This document shows, piece by piece, positions 7,296 through 14,500 of a stretch of DNA of 64,000 nt. The DNA lies in contig NZ_JACHOP010000005.1 of the NCBI RefSeq assembly GCF_014199935.1, positions 244,045-308,044 of the forward strand, written 5' to 3'. The position numbers and the translations under genes are program-made. The notes below the pieces were generated by a model that did not search any database, was not told the origin of the DNA, and saw only the letters and a list, made by a program, of their open reading frames with translations. This stretch comes from Methylorubrum rhodinum (GTDB taxonomy: Bacteria; Pseudomonadota; Alphaproteobacteria; Rhizobiales; Beijerinckiaceae). Each line of letters begins with the position of its first letter. Positions within the stretch are counted from its first letter, which is position 1.

Positions 7296-8282
7296 ATGGT
7301 CGCTCGCGTCAGGGCGGGACTGGGTGCGGCGGCGCTCGCAGGCGTCTGGCTCGCCGGAGCCGGTGGAGCGCAGGCCTTCACCGCCTACGTCACCAACGAG
7401 AAGGCCAACACCGTCTCGGTGATCGACACCACCACCATGGCGGTGACCGGCACGTGGAAGGTCGGGCGCCGGCCCCGCGGCGTCACGCTGTCGAAGGACG
7501 ACAAGGAGCTGTTCGTCTGCGCCAGCGACGACGACCGCATCGACGTGCTCGACACCGCCACCGGCAAGGTCGTGCGCTCGCTGCGCTCCGGCCCCGATCC
7601 GGAGCAGTTCATCCTCGACCGCAGCGGCAACCCGCTCTTCGTCGCCAACGAGGACGACAGCCAGGTCACCATCATCGACATCGAGAAGAACAAGGTGCTC
7701 GCCGAGGTGCCGGTGGGCGTGGAGCCGGAGGGGATGGGCCTGTCGCCGGACGGGAAGATCCTGGTCAACACCTCCGAGACCACCAACATGGCCCACTTCA
7801 TCGACACCAAGACCTTCGAGGTGATCGACAACGTGCTGGTCGATGCGCGGCCCCGCTTCGCCGAGTTCTCGAACGACGGCAAGATTCTCTGGGTCTCGGC
7901 GGAGGTCGGCGGCACGGTCTCGATCATCGACACCGGCACCCGCAAGGTGACCAAGAAGATCACCTTCAAGATCCCCGGCGTCACCGACGAGCAGATCCAG
8001 CCGGTCGGCGTGCGCCTCACCAGCGACGGCACCAAAGCCTTCGTCGCGCTCGGGCCGGCCAACCGCGTCGCGGTGATCGATGCCAAGACCTACGAGGTGC
8101 AGAAGTACCTGCCCGTGGGCCAGCGCGTGTGGCAGCTCGCCTTCACCCCGGACGAGAAGCAGCTCTACACCACCAACGGCTCCTCGAACGACGTCTCGGT
8201 GATCGACGTCGAGGCGCTGAAGGTGGTGAAAAGCATCCCCGTCGGCCTGCTGCCCTGGGGCGTGGCGATCTCGAAGAAATAA
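7296..8282 (+). CDS. Exported YVTN beta-propeller protein of the PQQ/lanthanide ABC cluster (LutB position)
   Basis: A 328-residue exported protein: signal peptide ending GAGGAQA, followed directly by AFTAYVTNEKANTVSVIDT, the first of about seven 40-residue YVTN-type blades (FVANEDDSQVTIID, LWVSAEVGGTVSIIDT, LYTTNGSSNDVSVIDV). Such propellers accompany the PQQ-associated ABC transporter and sit in the lutB position of the M. extorquens lut cluster. A periplasmic binding or docking role is inferred. The start at 7296 has a GGGAGGAAG site 8 bases upstream; the longer frame from 7224 would put 24 residues ahead of the signal peptide. Confidence 0.85.
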   Translation: MVARVRAGLGAAALAGVWLAGAGGAQAFTAYVTNEKANTVSVIDTTTMAVTGTWKVGRRPRGVTLSKDDKELFVCASDDDRIDVLDTATGKVVRSLRSGPDPEQFILDRSGNPLFVANEDDSQVTIIDIEKNKVLAEVPVGVEPEGMGLSPDGKILVNTSETTNMAHFIDTKTFEVIDNVLVDARPRFAEFSNDGKILWVSAEVGGTVSIIDTGTRKVTKKITFKIPGVTDEQIQPVGVRLTSDGTKAFVALGPANRVAVIDAKTYEVQKYLPVGQRVWQLAFTPDEKQLYTTNGSSNDVSVIDVEALKVVKSIPVGLLPWGVAISKK

Positions 8283-8315
8283 AATAAGCCGGCAAAAATA
8301 TCGGGAGGACACGAC

Positions 8316-8750
8316 ATGGCATGGACCACGCGCCTCGGCCTCGCCGCCGCGGCCCTGATGCTGGCGGTTGCGCCCGCGGGCGCCCTCGATCTCACGAAGA
8401 AGCGCCAGAACCTGCCGGACCTCGTGCTCGGCAACGAGGAGGGCAACGACTTCGTGGTCGAGAACAAGGACATCGAACTGGAAGCCGGCAAGGCCTACCG
8501 CCTGCGGATCGTCGCCAAGGGCCGGCAGGAATACAAGTTCTATGCGCCGGAGTTCTTCCGCTACATCTGGCTCAACCAGATCGTGATCGAGCACAAGGAG
8601 ATCCACGGCGGCGGCCCGCCCGATCACCTCGAATTCGACGATCCCGGCGAGATCGCCATCGAGTTCGTGGCGATCAAGCCCGGCGAGTACCGGTGGTACG
8701 CGCAAGGTTTGGAGGAGAAGGGCATGGCCGGCAAGATTTCGGTGAAGTGA
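8316..8750 (+). CDS. Exported cupredoxin-fold protein lacking copper ligands (LutC position)
   Basis: A 144-residue exported protein with signal peptide (ALMLAVAPAGA) and a single cupredoxin-like beta sandwich: IELEAGKAYRLRIVAKGRQE early, and the C-terminal GEYRWYAQGLEEKGMAGKIS where blue-copper proteins carry the Cys-x-x-x-His-x-x-x-x-Met ligand loop. Here the Cys and His are replaced (A and L at these places) while the Met loop is kept, and the body has no Cys at all. It should therefore not bind type 1 copper. The gene has a strong GGGAGGA site, follows the propeller by 33 bases and precedes the small exported gene by one base, so it belongs to the operon. Acidic residues (HLEFDDPGE) could serve another metal; that is speculation. 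Confidence 0.8.
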   Translation: MAWTTRLGLAAAALMLAVAPAGALDLTKKRQNLPDLVLGNEEGNDFVVENKDIELEAGKAYRLRIVAKGRQEYKFYAPEFFRYIWLNQIVIEHKEIHGGGPPDHLEFDDPGEIAIEFVAIKPGEYRWYAQGLEEKGMAGKISVK

Positions 8751-8751
8751 G

Positions 8752-9183
8752 ATGATGGACTTCGCAAAGCGCACCACCCCAACCCTCCCCCCTCTGCGGG
8801 GGAGGGTGCCCGCGGAGCGGGCGGGTGAGGGGAGCGACGGCGCCGGCAAAGGCTCTGCCTCCATGGAGGTCGCGACAGCTTCTGCGCCGTCGCTCCCCTC
8901 ACCCGACCCCCTTCGGGGGCCACCCTCTCCCGCGGAGGGGAGAGGGGTATTCGCGGCGGTCGCCGCGCTCTTTCTGCTCGCCACCCCCGCGCTCGCCGAC
9001 GACAAGGCCGCCTGCCTCTCCGGTATCGCCGACATCAAGGCCAAGGTCGCGGCAATCGCTCCCGATGCCGTCCCGCAGAAGCTGAAAAAGGCCCTGCGCG
9101 TCGCCGAGCGGGAGCAGGGCGAGGGCGAGTTCGACGAGTGCCTGGAGGCGCTCGACGACGCCAAGCGGGCGCTGCCGCGATGA
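8752..9183 (+). CDS. Small exported protein of the lut-like operon, signal peptide interrupted by a repeat (LutD position)
   Basis: A 143-residue reading frame. Residues 1-7 (MMDFAKR) are followed by about 57 residues encoded by a family A repeat, then GVFAAVAALFLLATPALADD, which is the hydrophobic core and cleavage site of a signal peptide. The mature part (about 60 residues) has two Cys (KAACLSGIADIK and EFDECLEALDD) and is helical. The most economical reading is that the element landed between the charged start and the hydrophobic core of the leader and stayed in frame. An internal ATG at 8863 within the repeat is a possible alternative start. The stop overlaps the ATPase start by ATGA. 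No family was recognised for the mature part. Confidence 0.7.
   Translation: MMDFAKRTTPTLPPLRGRVPAERAGEGSDGAGKGSASMEVATASAPSLPSPDPLRGPPSPAEGRGVFAAVAALFLLATPALADDKAACLSGIADIKAKVAAIAPDAVPQKLKKALRVAEREQGEGEFDECLEALDDAKRALPR
8778..8947. repeat. REPIN-like element, family A, inside a signal-peptide coding region
   Basis: Arms CCTCCCCCCTCTGCGGGGGA and the matching right arm CCACCCTCTCCCGCGGAGGG, with inner complementary arms GGGTGAGGGGAGCGACGG and CGTCGCTCCCCTCACCC. Orientation is the same as in the two other full copies. It has no stop in the reading frame of the host gene. Confidence 0.85.
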
Positions 9184-9929
9184 GCGCAGCCCTGGAGGTC
9201 GCGGGTGTCGGCCACCGCTTCGGCCAGCGCGCCGCGCTCTCCGACGTGTCGATCACGGTCGAGCGCGGGCGCTTCATGGCGCTGCTCGGGCCGAACGGCG
9301 CGGGCAAGACCACCCTGTTCTCGGTGATCACGCGGCTCTACAACAATCAGGAGGGCCGGGTGTCGATCCTCGGCCATCCCCTCGACCGGGAGCCCTCGCG
9401 AGCGCTCGCCCGGCTCGGCGTGGTGTTCCAGGCGCGCACGCTCGACACCGATCTCACCGTCGCACAGAACCTGCACTACCACGCGAGCCTGCACGGCATC
9501 GTCCGCAAGGCGGCGCGCGCGCGCATCGAGCAGTTGCTCGCCCGCGTCGGCCTGTCGGAGCGGCGCGACGACAAGATCCGCACCCTGTCCGGCGGCCAGT
9601 CCCGGCGCATCGAGATCGCCCGCTCGCTGATCCACGAGCCGCGCCTGCTGCTCCTCGACGAGCCGACGGTGGGCCTCGATCTCGAATCGCGCGCCGACAT
9701 CGTCGCCATTGTCCGCGCGCTGGTGCGCGAAGAGGGCCTGTCGGTGCTGTGGGCGACCCACATCTTCGAGGAGATTTCGCCCGAGGACGACGCCGTGGTC
9801 CTGCACAAGGGCCGCATCGTCGCCCGTGGACGTGCCGGGGAGATCGGCGCGCCGGGCGAGACGCTGGAGGCCGCCTTCCGCCGCCTCGTCTCCGAGCCGG
9901 GAAAAAGCACCGGAAAGGTCGCCGCATGA
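9180..9929 (+). CDS. lutE: ABC transporter ATP-binding protein (LutE-like)
   Basis: A 249-residue ATPase with Walker A (GPNGAGKTT, residues 37-45), Q-loop (VVFQARTLD), signature LSGGQ (136-140), Walker B (LLLLDEPTVGLD, 156-167) and switch His (ATHIFEEI). It belongs to the PQQ-dependent alcohol dehydrogenase-associated ABC family and corresponds to lutE of M. extorquens. It overlaps both neighbours by ATGA, so ATPase and permease are made together. Because the permease is of the ABC-2 type, direction of transport is not settled by sequence alone; import of lanthanide is inferred from work on lut. Confidence 0.87.
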   Translation: MSAALEVAGVGHRFGQRAALSDVSITVERGRFMALLGPNGAGKTTLFSVITRLYNNQEGRVSILGHPLDREPSRALARLGVVFQARTLDTDLTVAQNLHYHASLHGIVRKAARARIEQLLARVGLSERRDDKIRTLSGGQSRRIEIARSLIHEPRLLLLDEPTVGLDLESRADIVAIVRALVREEGLSVLWATHIFEEISPEDDAVVLHKGRIVARGRAGEIGAPGETLEAAFRRLVSEPGKSTGKVAA

Positions 9930-10819
9930 GCGCCCCCTCGAACCCCGCCGTGGCGGCCCCTGCGGAGGCTGGTGCCAAGCCCGTGCCGCATGCCGGCCGG
10001 CTCGACGCGGTCGGCTACCTGATCGCGCTCGGCGGCATCGTCCGCCGCGAGCTGCTGCGCTTCTTCAATCAGAAGGAGCGGTTCTTCTCCGCGCTGGTGC
10101 GCCCGCTGGTCTGGCTGTTCATCTTCGCCGCCGGTTTTCGCAACACGCTCGGCGTCTCGATCACGCCGCCTTACGAGACCTACGTGCTCTACGAGGTCTA
10201 CGTCGTGCCGGGGCTCGCCGTGATGATCCAGCTCTTCAACGGCATGCAGTCCTCGCTGTCGATGGTCTACGACCGCGAGGTCGGCTCGATGAAGGTGCTG
10301 CTGACCTCGCCCTATCCGCGCTGGCTGCTGCTGCTGGCCAAGCTGATCGCGGGCGTGTGCGTCTCGATCGTCCAGGCCTACGCGTTCCTCGCCATCGCGT
10401 GGTTCTGGGAGACCGACATCCCGACCATCGGTTACCTCGCCGCCCTGCCGGCCTTCCTGGCGGCGGGGATGATGCTCGGCGCCATCGGCCTGTTCCTGTC
10501 CTCGCTGGTGCGGCAGTTGGAGAACTTCGCCAGCGTGATGAACTTCGTGATCTTCCCGATGTTCTTTGCCTCTTCCGCCCTATATCCGCTCTGGCGCATC
10601 CGGGAATCGAGCGATTCGCTCTACTGGATCTGCCAGGCCAACCCGTTCACCCACGCCGTCGAGCTGGTGCGCTTCGCCCTCTACGGGAAGTTCGAGCCGC
10701 TGAGCTTTGCCGTCGTGGTCGGGACCGGCCTCCTGTTCTTCACGCTCGCCGTGATCGCCTACGACCCGGGCCGGGGAATCATGGCCCGTCGTGGCGGACC
10801 GGCCGGCGAAACGCCGTGA
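9926..10819 (+). CDS. lutF: ABC-2 type permease (LutF-like)
   Basis: A 297-residue membrane protein. After an Ala/Pro-rich cytoplasmic start come about six hydrophobic segments (VRPLVWLFIFAAGF, VVPGLAVMIQLF, LLAKLIAGVCVSIVQAYAFL, LAALPAFLAAGMMLGAIGLF, MNFVIFPMFFASSALYPL, VGTGLLFFTLAVIAY), the ABC-2 membrane pattern of the PedC-type permeases. It partners the ATPase encoded just upstream (ATGA overlap) and corresponds to lutF. The unusual combination of an ABC-2 permease with a periplasmic binding protein is a known feature of this family. Confidence 0.85.
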   Translation: MSAPSNPAVAAPAEAGAKPVPHAGRLDAVGYLIALGGIVRRELLRFFNQKERFFSALVRPLVWLFIFAAGFRNTLGVSITPPYETYVLYEVYVVPGLAVMIQLFNGMQSSLSMVYDREVGSMKVLLTSPYPRWLLLLAKLIAGVCVSIVQAYAFLAIAWFWETDIPTIGYLAALPAFLAAGMMLGAIGLFLSSLVRQLENFASVMNFVIFPMFFASSALYPLWRIRESSDSLYWICQANPFTHAVELVRFALYGKFEPLSFAVVVGTGLLFFTLAVIAYDPGRGIMARRGGPAGETP

Positions 10820-10827
10820 GAGGAAGC

Positions 10828-11451
10828 ATGCGCTCGACCCTGTCCCTGACCCTCCTGCTGGCGCTGGCCGCCGGGCCGGCCCTGGCGCAGCCTAGGCAGG
10901 ATCCGGACTGGCCCTGCGTCCAGCGCCGGGTGCCGACGATCGGCTACGGCGCGGTCTGGACCGGGCCGGACCCGTCCGAGGCCGCCGGCACCTGGGGCAG
11001 CGACCGCGACGCGGCCCAGCTCGCCCGCAAGCTCGCCTCCCGCCGCACCGAACTGCGCGAGGCCGACACCCTGATCGACGAATTCGTGGAAAAGATCGAT
11101 CCGGCCGAGAAGGCCAAACGCCTCACCCATGTCTTCGCCGGCGTCTACGAGATCATCACCGGCGAGCGCAGCACGGTGATGAACGGCATCGTCCGCTACG
11201 CGCAAGGCCAGCGACGTCTTGCCGAGCGCATCCGCGACGAGGCCGACAAGGTCAGCGAACTCAAGGACTCCCCGGACAACGACACCACCAAGGTCGCCTC
11301 CAAGGAGGTCGCGGAGTTGGAGACCAAGTTCAACTGGGACCGCCGCATCTTCGACGAGCGCAACCAGTCGGTCTCCTACGTTTGCGAGGTGCCGACGCTC
11401 CTGGAGCAGCGCCTCGGCGAGATCGCCAAGCGGATCCAGGCGAAGCTCTGA
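10828..11451 (+). CDS. Exported alpha-helical protein at the end of the lut-like operon (LutG position)
   Basis: A 207-residue exported protein with signal peptide (LTLLLALAAGPALAQ) and a mainly helical, charged body (ARKLASRRTELREADTLIDE, KVASKEVAELETKFNWDRRI) that may form a coiled coil. Two Cys remain in the mature protein (WPCVQRR, YVCEVPT). The ATG at 10828 has an AGAGGAA site and is preferred over the GTG at 10816 that overlaps the permease stop. Gene order places it at lutG. No enzymatic motif is seen. The TonB receptor and lanmodulin genes expected after it in M. extorquens are not found here. Confidence 0.75.
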   Translation: MRSTLSLTLLLALAAGPALAQPRQDPDWPCVQRRVPTIGYGAVWTGPDPSEAAGTWGSDRDAAQLARKLASRRTELREADTLIDEFVEKIDPAEKAKRLTHVFAGVYEIITGERSTVMNGIVRYAQGQRRLAERIRDEADKVSELKDSPDNDTTKVASKEVAELETKFNWDRRIFDERNQSVSYVCEVPTLLEQRLGEIAKRIQAKL

Positions 11452-11458
11452 CCTCCGC

Positions 11459-11791
11459 TCAAGGGCAGTAGCGCAGCGGCCGGCCGAACGGGTCGTCGAA
11501 GCCGAGACCGGGACGGAAGCCGTAATAGCTCGGCTTGCCCAGGCCGTAGGCCGAGCCGACATAGCTCGGATCGTCGGGCGCGTCGGTCGGCACCGGCGCG
11601 ACCCGCGGCGCGCAAGCCGCGAGCCGGCGCGGTGGCGGCAGGCGCTCGCCGATGGAATCGCCCTCCGCGCGGGGGAAGAACCGCGGCGCTTGGGGGCCGG
11701 GCATCGGTTCGAGCCCGAGTAGGTCGGCGGCGTCGGCCGGTGTGGCGGCGAGGACGAGAAAGGCCGCTGCCCACAGCCGTCCGTTCGTCAT
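11459..11791 (-). CDS. Small exported hypothetical protein
   Basis: A 110-residue protein with signal peptide (LWAAAFLVLAATPADA) and a Pro/Gly/Tyr-rich mature part ending PFGRPLRYCP, with Cys at CAPRVAP and at the C-terminus. It converges on the lut-like operon with 7 bases between the stops. No family recognised. Whether it belongs with the transporter is unknown. Confidence 0.6.
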   Translation of the reverse strand: MTNGRLWAAAFLVLAATPADAADLLGLEPMPGPQAPRFFPRAEGDSIGERLPPPRRLAACAPRVAPVPTDAPDDPSYVGSAYGLGKPSYYGFRPGLGFDDPFGRPLRYCP

Positions 11792-11925
11792 TGCCGCCCC
11801 CCGCGAAAAACCTGAAAAGCCGTCGCAGCTTATGGTGAACGGTTCGTTACCACGCCGTCTCAGGCGAGGCGTCGCTTAGAGGCTGCGCCTGCGAGATCAT
11901 TAACCTCCAAAGAACAACCTACGTC

Positions 11926-12078
11926 CGTCATTCCGGGGCCGCGGAGCGGAACCCGGACCCGAAGGGGCAAGCCGGAGGCGTGCAATCCACCCATGATGCG
12001 CCGGCTGTGCGAGCGTCGAGGCCAGTCGTGGATTCCGGGTTCTCGCCTTCGGCGAGCCCCGGAATGACGGCGGAGGGG
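11926..12078. repeat. REPIN-like element, family B, copy 1
   Basis: CGTCATTCCGGGGCCGCGGA at the left and GCCCCGGAATGACGGCGGAG at the right form the outer inverted repeat; inner CGGAACCCGG and ATTCCGGGTTC are a second pair. A second copy lies at 18140-18261. It fills most of the 300 bases between the small exported gene and the XRE-cupin gene; the rest (11792-11925) shows no gene. Confidence 0.82.
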
Positions 12079-12091
12079 AGGGTGTGGCGCA

Positions 12092-12733
12092 TTACCCCCG
12101 CGGATAGACGATGATCGACAGATACGTCGTCGGCGTCTTCAACAGCTTGGCCGGGCCGTGCAGGCCGTTCGAGTCGAACATCAGCGCATCGCCGGGTCCG
12201 AGGTGATAGTCGAGGCCGGAATGGTGGTACACCACCTCGCCGGTCAGCATGTAGATGAACTCCGTGCCGACATGGCGGAAGCCCGTATAGGCCTCGGCCT
12301 CCTCCTGCAGCGTGATGAGGTAGGGCTCGACCACGACGTCGCCGCGGATGCCGGCCCCCAGCAATTCGTAGATATGGCCGACCTTGGTGCCGCGCCGCTC
12401 GATCAGCACGCCCTGGCCGCGCTTCACGTGGCTACAGTCGCGGGTCTCCTCGAAGGCGGCGAACAGCGCGGTGATCGGCACGTTGAGCGCCAGCGCGATG
12501 GCGTTGATCGACGCCAGGGAGGGCGAGATCGCCCCGTTCTCGATCTTCGAGATCATGCCCGGCGAGATGCCCGCCGCCGCGCCGAGATCGGCCACCGACA
12601 GGTCGCGCTCGCGCCGCAGCACCCGCACCTGATGGCCGAGCGCCTTCTCCAGCGGCCGCTCTTCCGCGACCGGCGCGTTCGAGGCGGTGTTCAGGTGGGG
12701 TCCCGCGGTCACCGTCTCGGTCTCCGGTCGCAA
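12092..12733 (-). CDS. XRE-family regulator with C-terminal cupin domain
   Basis: A protein of about 213 residues. A helix-turn-helix of the XRE type spans roughly residues 30-85 (LGHQVRVLRRERDLSVADLG, ISPGMISKIENGAISPSLAS), followed by a cupin barrel (EAYTGFRHVGTEFIYMLTGE, YHLGPGDALMFDSNGLHGP). Such proteins sense a small ligand in the cupin and often control amine or amino-acid genes. It is divergent from glxBCD-glnT with palindromes between, so it probably regulates that operon and itself. The start is uncertain: 12733 is a TTG; a GTG at 12712 is equally possible, and both lie before the HTH. Confidence 0.85.
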   Translation of the reverse strand: MRPETETVTAGPHLNTASNAPVAEERPLEKALGHQVRVLRRERDLSVADLGAAAGISPGMISKIENGAISPSLASINAIALALNVPITALFAAFEETRDCSHVKRGQGVLIERRGTKVGHIYELLGAGIRGDVVVEPYLITLQEEAEAYTGFRHVGTEFIYMLTGEVVYHHSGLDYHLGPGDALMFDSNGLHGPAKLLKTPTTYLSIIVYPRG

Positions 12734-12835
12734 GCCCGCACTATGGCGCGCCGCGGCGCATGCCGCCAGTGAAGCGCCGGTCGCAGCGGGCGGGTTCCAC
12801 CGCCGGTACCGTCGCGACGTTTCCCATCAAGAAAT

Positions 12836-12871
12836 TTTAGTTCCCCTAAATTGACATGGGCCATAGCCCAT
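12836..12871. promoter_or_regulatory. Tandem palindromes, candidate operator for the XRE-cupin regulator
   Basis: In the divergent space upstream of glxB, TTTAG-TTCCC-CTAAA (12836-12850) is an inverted repeat with five-base arms inside an A/T-rich patch. It is followed by ATGGGC-CATA-GCCCAT (12856-12871), six-base arms. A TTGACA hexamer lies between them (12851-12856) and could be a -35 element, so a protein bound here would cover the promoter. Binding by the neighbouring regulator is inference. Confidence 0.45.
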
Positions 12872-12917
12872 GCGAGCAATCCGGCAACGGGCGAAACGGC
12901 GCGGGAGGGTGGACGCG

Positions 12918-13811
12918 ATGTGCGGGATTGTCGGACTGTTCCTGAAGAACCCGAAGCTGGAACCGCAACTCGGCGCGCTGCTCGCCGACATGCTCAAGAC
13001 CATGACCGAGCGCGGCCCGGACAGCGCGGGCTTCGCCGTCTACGGTGCCGACGGTGCGGGCGTGAAGCTGACGCTCCGCGGCCCCGACGCCGAAGCGCTC
13101 GCCAAGGCCGTCGCCGGGCTTGAATCGGCGCTCGGCGGCTCGGTCTCGGCCACGGCGCGCGACACCCACAGCGTGATCGCCCTGGCCGCCGATCGGGAGG
13201 AGACCGCCCGCAAGTGGCTCGCGGCCAACGCGCCGGGCATCGATGTCGTCAGCGCCGGCAAGCGGATGGAGATCTACAAGGAGACGGGTCTGCCCGAGAA
13301 CGTCGCCCGGCGCTTCGACCTCTCGACGATGACCGGCACCCACGGCATCGGCCACACCCGCATGGCGACCGAGAGCGCCGTGACGACGAACGGCGCGCAC
13401 CCGTTCTCGACCGGCCTCGACGAGTGCCTCGTCCACAACGGCTCGCTGTCGAACCACAACGACATGCGCCGCCGGCTCCAGCACGAGGGCATCACCTTCG
13501 CCACCAAGAACGACACCGAGGTCGCCGCGGGCTACCTCAGCTGGCGCATGCGCGAGGGCGCCTCGCTGAAGGACGCGCTGGAATCGAGCCTGACCGATCT
13601 CGACGGCTTCTTCACCTTCGTGGTCGGCACCGAATCGGGCTTCGCCGTCGTGCGCGACCCCATCGCCTGCAAGCCCGCCGTGATGGCCGAGACCGACGAC
13701 TACGTCGCCTTCGGCTCCGAGTACCGGGCGCTGATCGGCCTGCCGGGCATCGACAAGGCCCGCGTCTTCGAGCCTGAGCCGGCCCGCGTCTATGCCTGGG
13801 AGCGCCACTGA
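12918..13811 (+). CDS. glxB: Class II glutamine amidotransferase-like subunit (GlxB/MgsA type)
   Basis: A 297-residue class II (Ntn) glutamine amidotransferase. The start at 12918 is fixed by the nucleophile: the protein must begin M-C (MCGIVGLFLKN) so that Cys2 is exposed. Further motifs are ERGPDSAGFA, THGIGHTRMATES and the HNGSLSNHNDMR loop. It supplies ammonia or a glutamine-binding site to the glutamate-synthase-like complex formed with the two downstream genes (TGATG overlap with glxC). The same three-gene set serves as N-methylglutamate synthase (MgsABC) in methylamine users and as glxBCD in rhizobia; sequence alone does not decide. Confidence 0.85.
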   Translation: MCGIVGLFLKNPKLEPQLGALLADMLKTMTERGPDSAGFAVYGADGAGVKLTLRGPDAEALAKAVAGLESALGGSVSATARDTHSVIALAADREETARKWLAANAPGIDVVSAGKRMEIYKETGLPENVARRFDLSTMTGTHGIGHTRMATESAVTTNGAHPFSTGLDECLVHNGSLSNHNDMRRRLQHEGITFATKNDTEVAAGYLSWRMREGASLKDALESSLTDLDGFFTFVVGTESGFAVVRDPIACKPAVMAETDDYVAFGSEYRALIGLPGIDKARVFEPEPARVYAWERH

Positions 13812-14500
13812 TGCCCGTCTACGATCTGAGAAGCGCCGGCCTGCGTGACCTGAACCGCCAGCTCCACGCGCTCCGGCCCGACACCAACGAGACCCACTGG
13901 ACGGTGCAGAACCCCGACGGCGCCCACGCCATCGCGGCCGGGCTCGATGCGGCCGTCACCGTCGAGATCGAGGGCAATGTCGGCTATTACTGCGCCGGCA
14001 TGAACAAGCTGGCCAACGTCGTGATCCACGGCAGCGCCGGCACGGGTGTGGCCGAGAACATGATGAGCGGCTTCGTCCACGTGAAGGGCGATGTCAGCCA
14101 GTCGGCGGGCGCCACCGCGCATGGCGGCATGCTCGTGGTCGACGGCAATGCCGGGGCCCGCTGCGGCATCTCGATGAAGGGCATCGACATCCTCGTGAAG
14201 GGGTCGATCGGCCACATGTCGGCCTTCATGGCGCAGGCCGGGACGCTCACCGTGCTGGGCGATGCGGGCGAGGCGCTCGGCGACTCGCTCTACGAGGCCC
14301 GGCTCTACGTGCGCGGCTCGGTGAAGAGCCTGGGCGCCGATTGCATCGAGAAAGAGATGCGCGACGAGCACCGCGAGCAGCTCTTCGCCAAACTGAAGGC
14401 CGCGGGGCTGGCGGGCGAGGTCGATCCTGGCGAATTCCGCCGCTACGGCTCGGCCCGCACCCTCTACCACTTCCACGTCGACAACGCCGGAGCCTACTGA
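13811..14500 (+). CDS. glxC: GXGXG-domain protein, glutamate synthase alpha-C-like (GlxC/MgsB type)
   Basis: A 229-residue protein made of the right-handed beta-helix found at the C-terminus of large glutamate synthase subunits (NVGYYCAGMNKLANVVIHGS, GVAENMMSGFVHVKGD, MLVVDGNAGARCGISMKGID). It has no catalytic motif by itself and probably holds the other two subunits together. It is coupled to both neighbours by TGATG overlaps. Confidence 0.85.
   Translation: MPVYDLRSAGLRDLNRQLHALRPDTNETHWTVQNPDGAHAIAAGLDAAVTVEIEGNVGYYCAGMNKLANVVIHGSAGTGVAENMMSGFVHVKGDVSQSAGATAHGGMLVVDGNAGARCGISMKGIDILVKGSIGHMSAFMAQAGTLTVLGDAGEALGDSLYEARLYVRGSVKSLGADCIEKEMRDEHREQLFAKLKAAGLAGEVDPGEFRRYGSARTLYHFHVDNAGAY

Noticed and set aside
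6960..9806. Very long open frame on the minus strand across the lut-like operon
   Set aside because: It is antisense to several genes with signal peptides and family motifs, has strongly biased composition and contains translated repeat sequence; typical of high-GC DNA.
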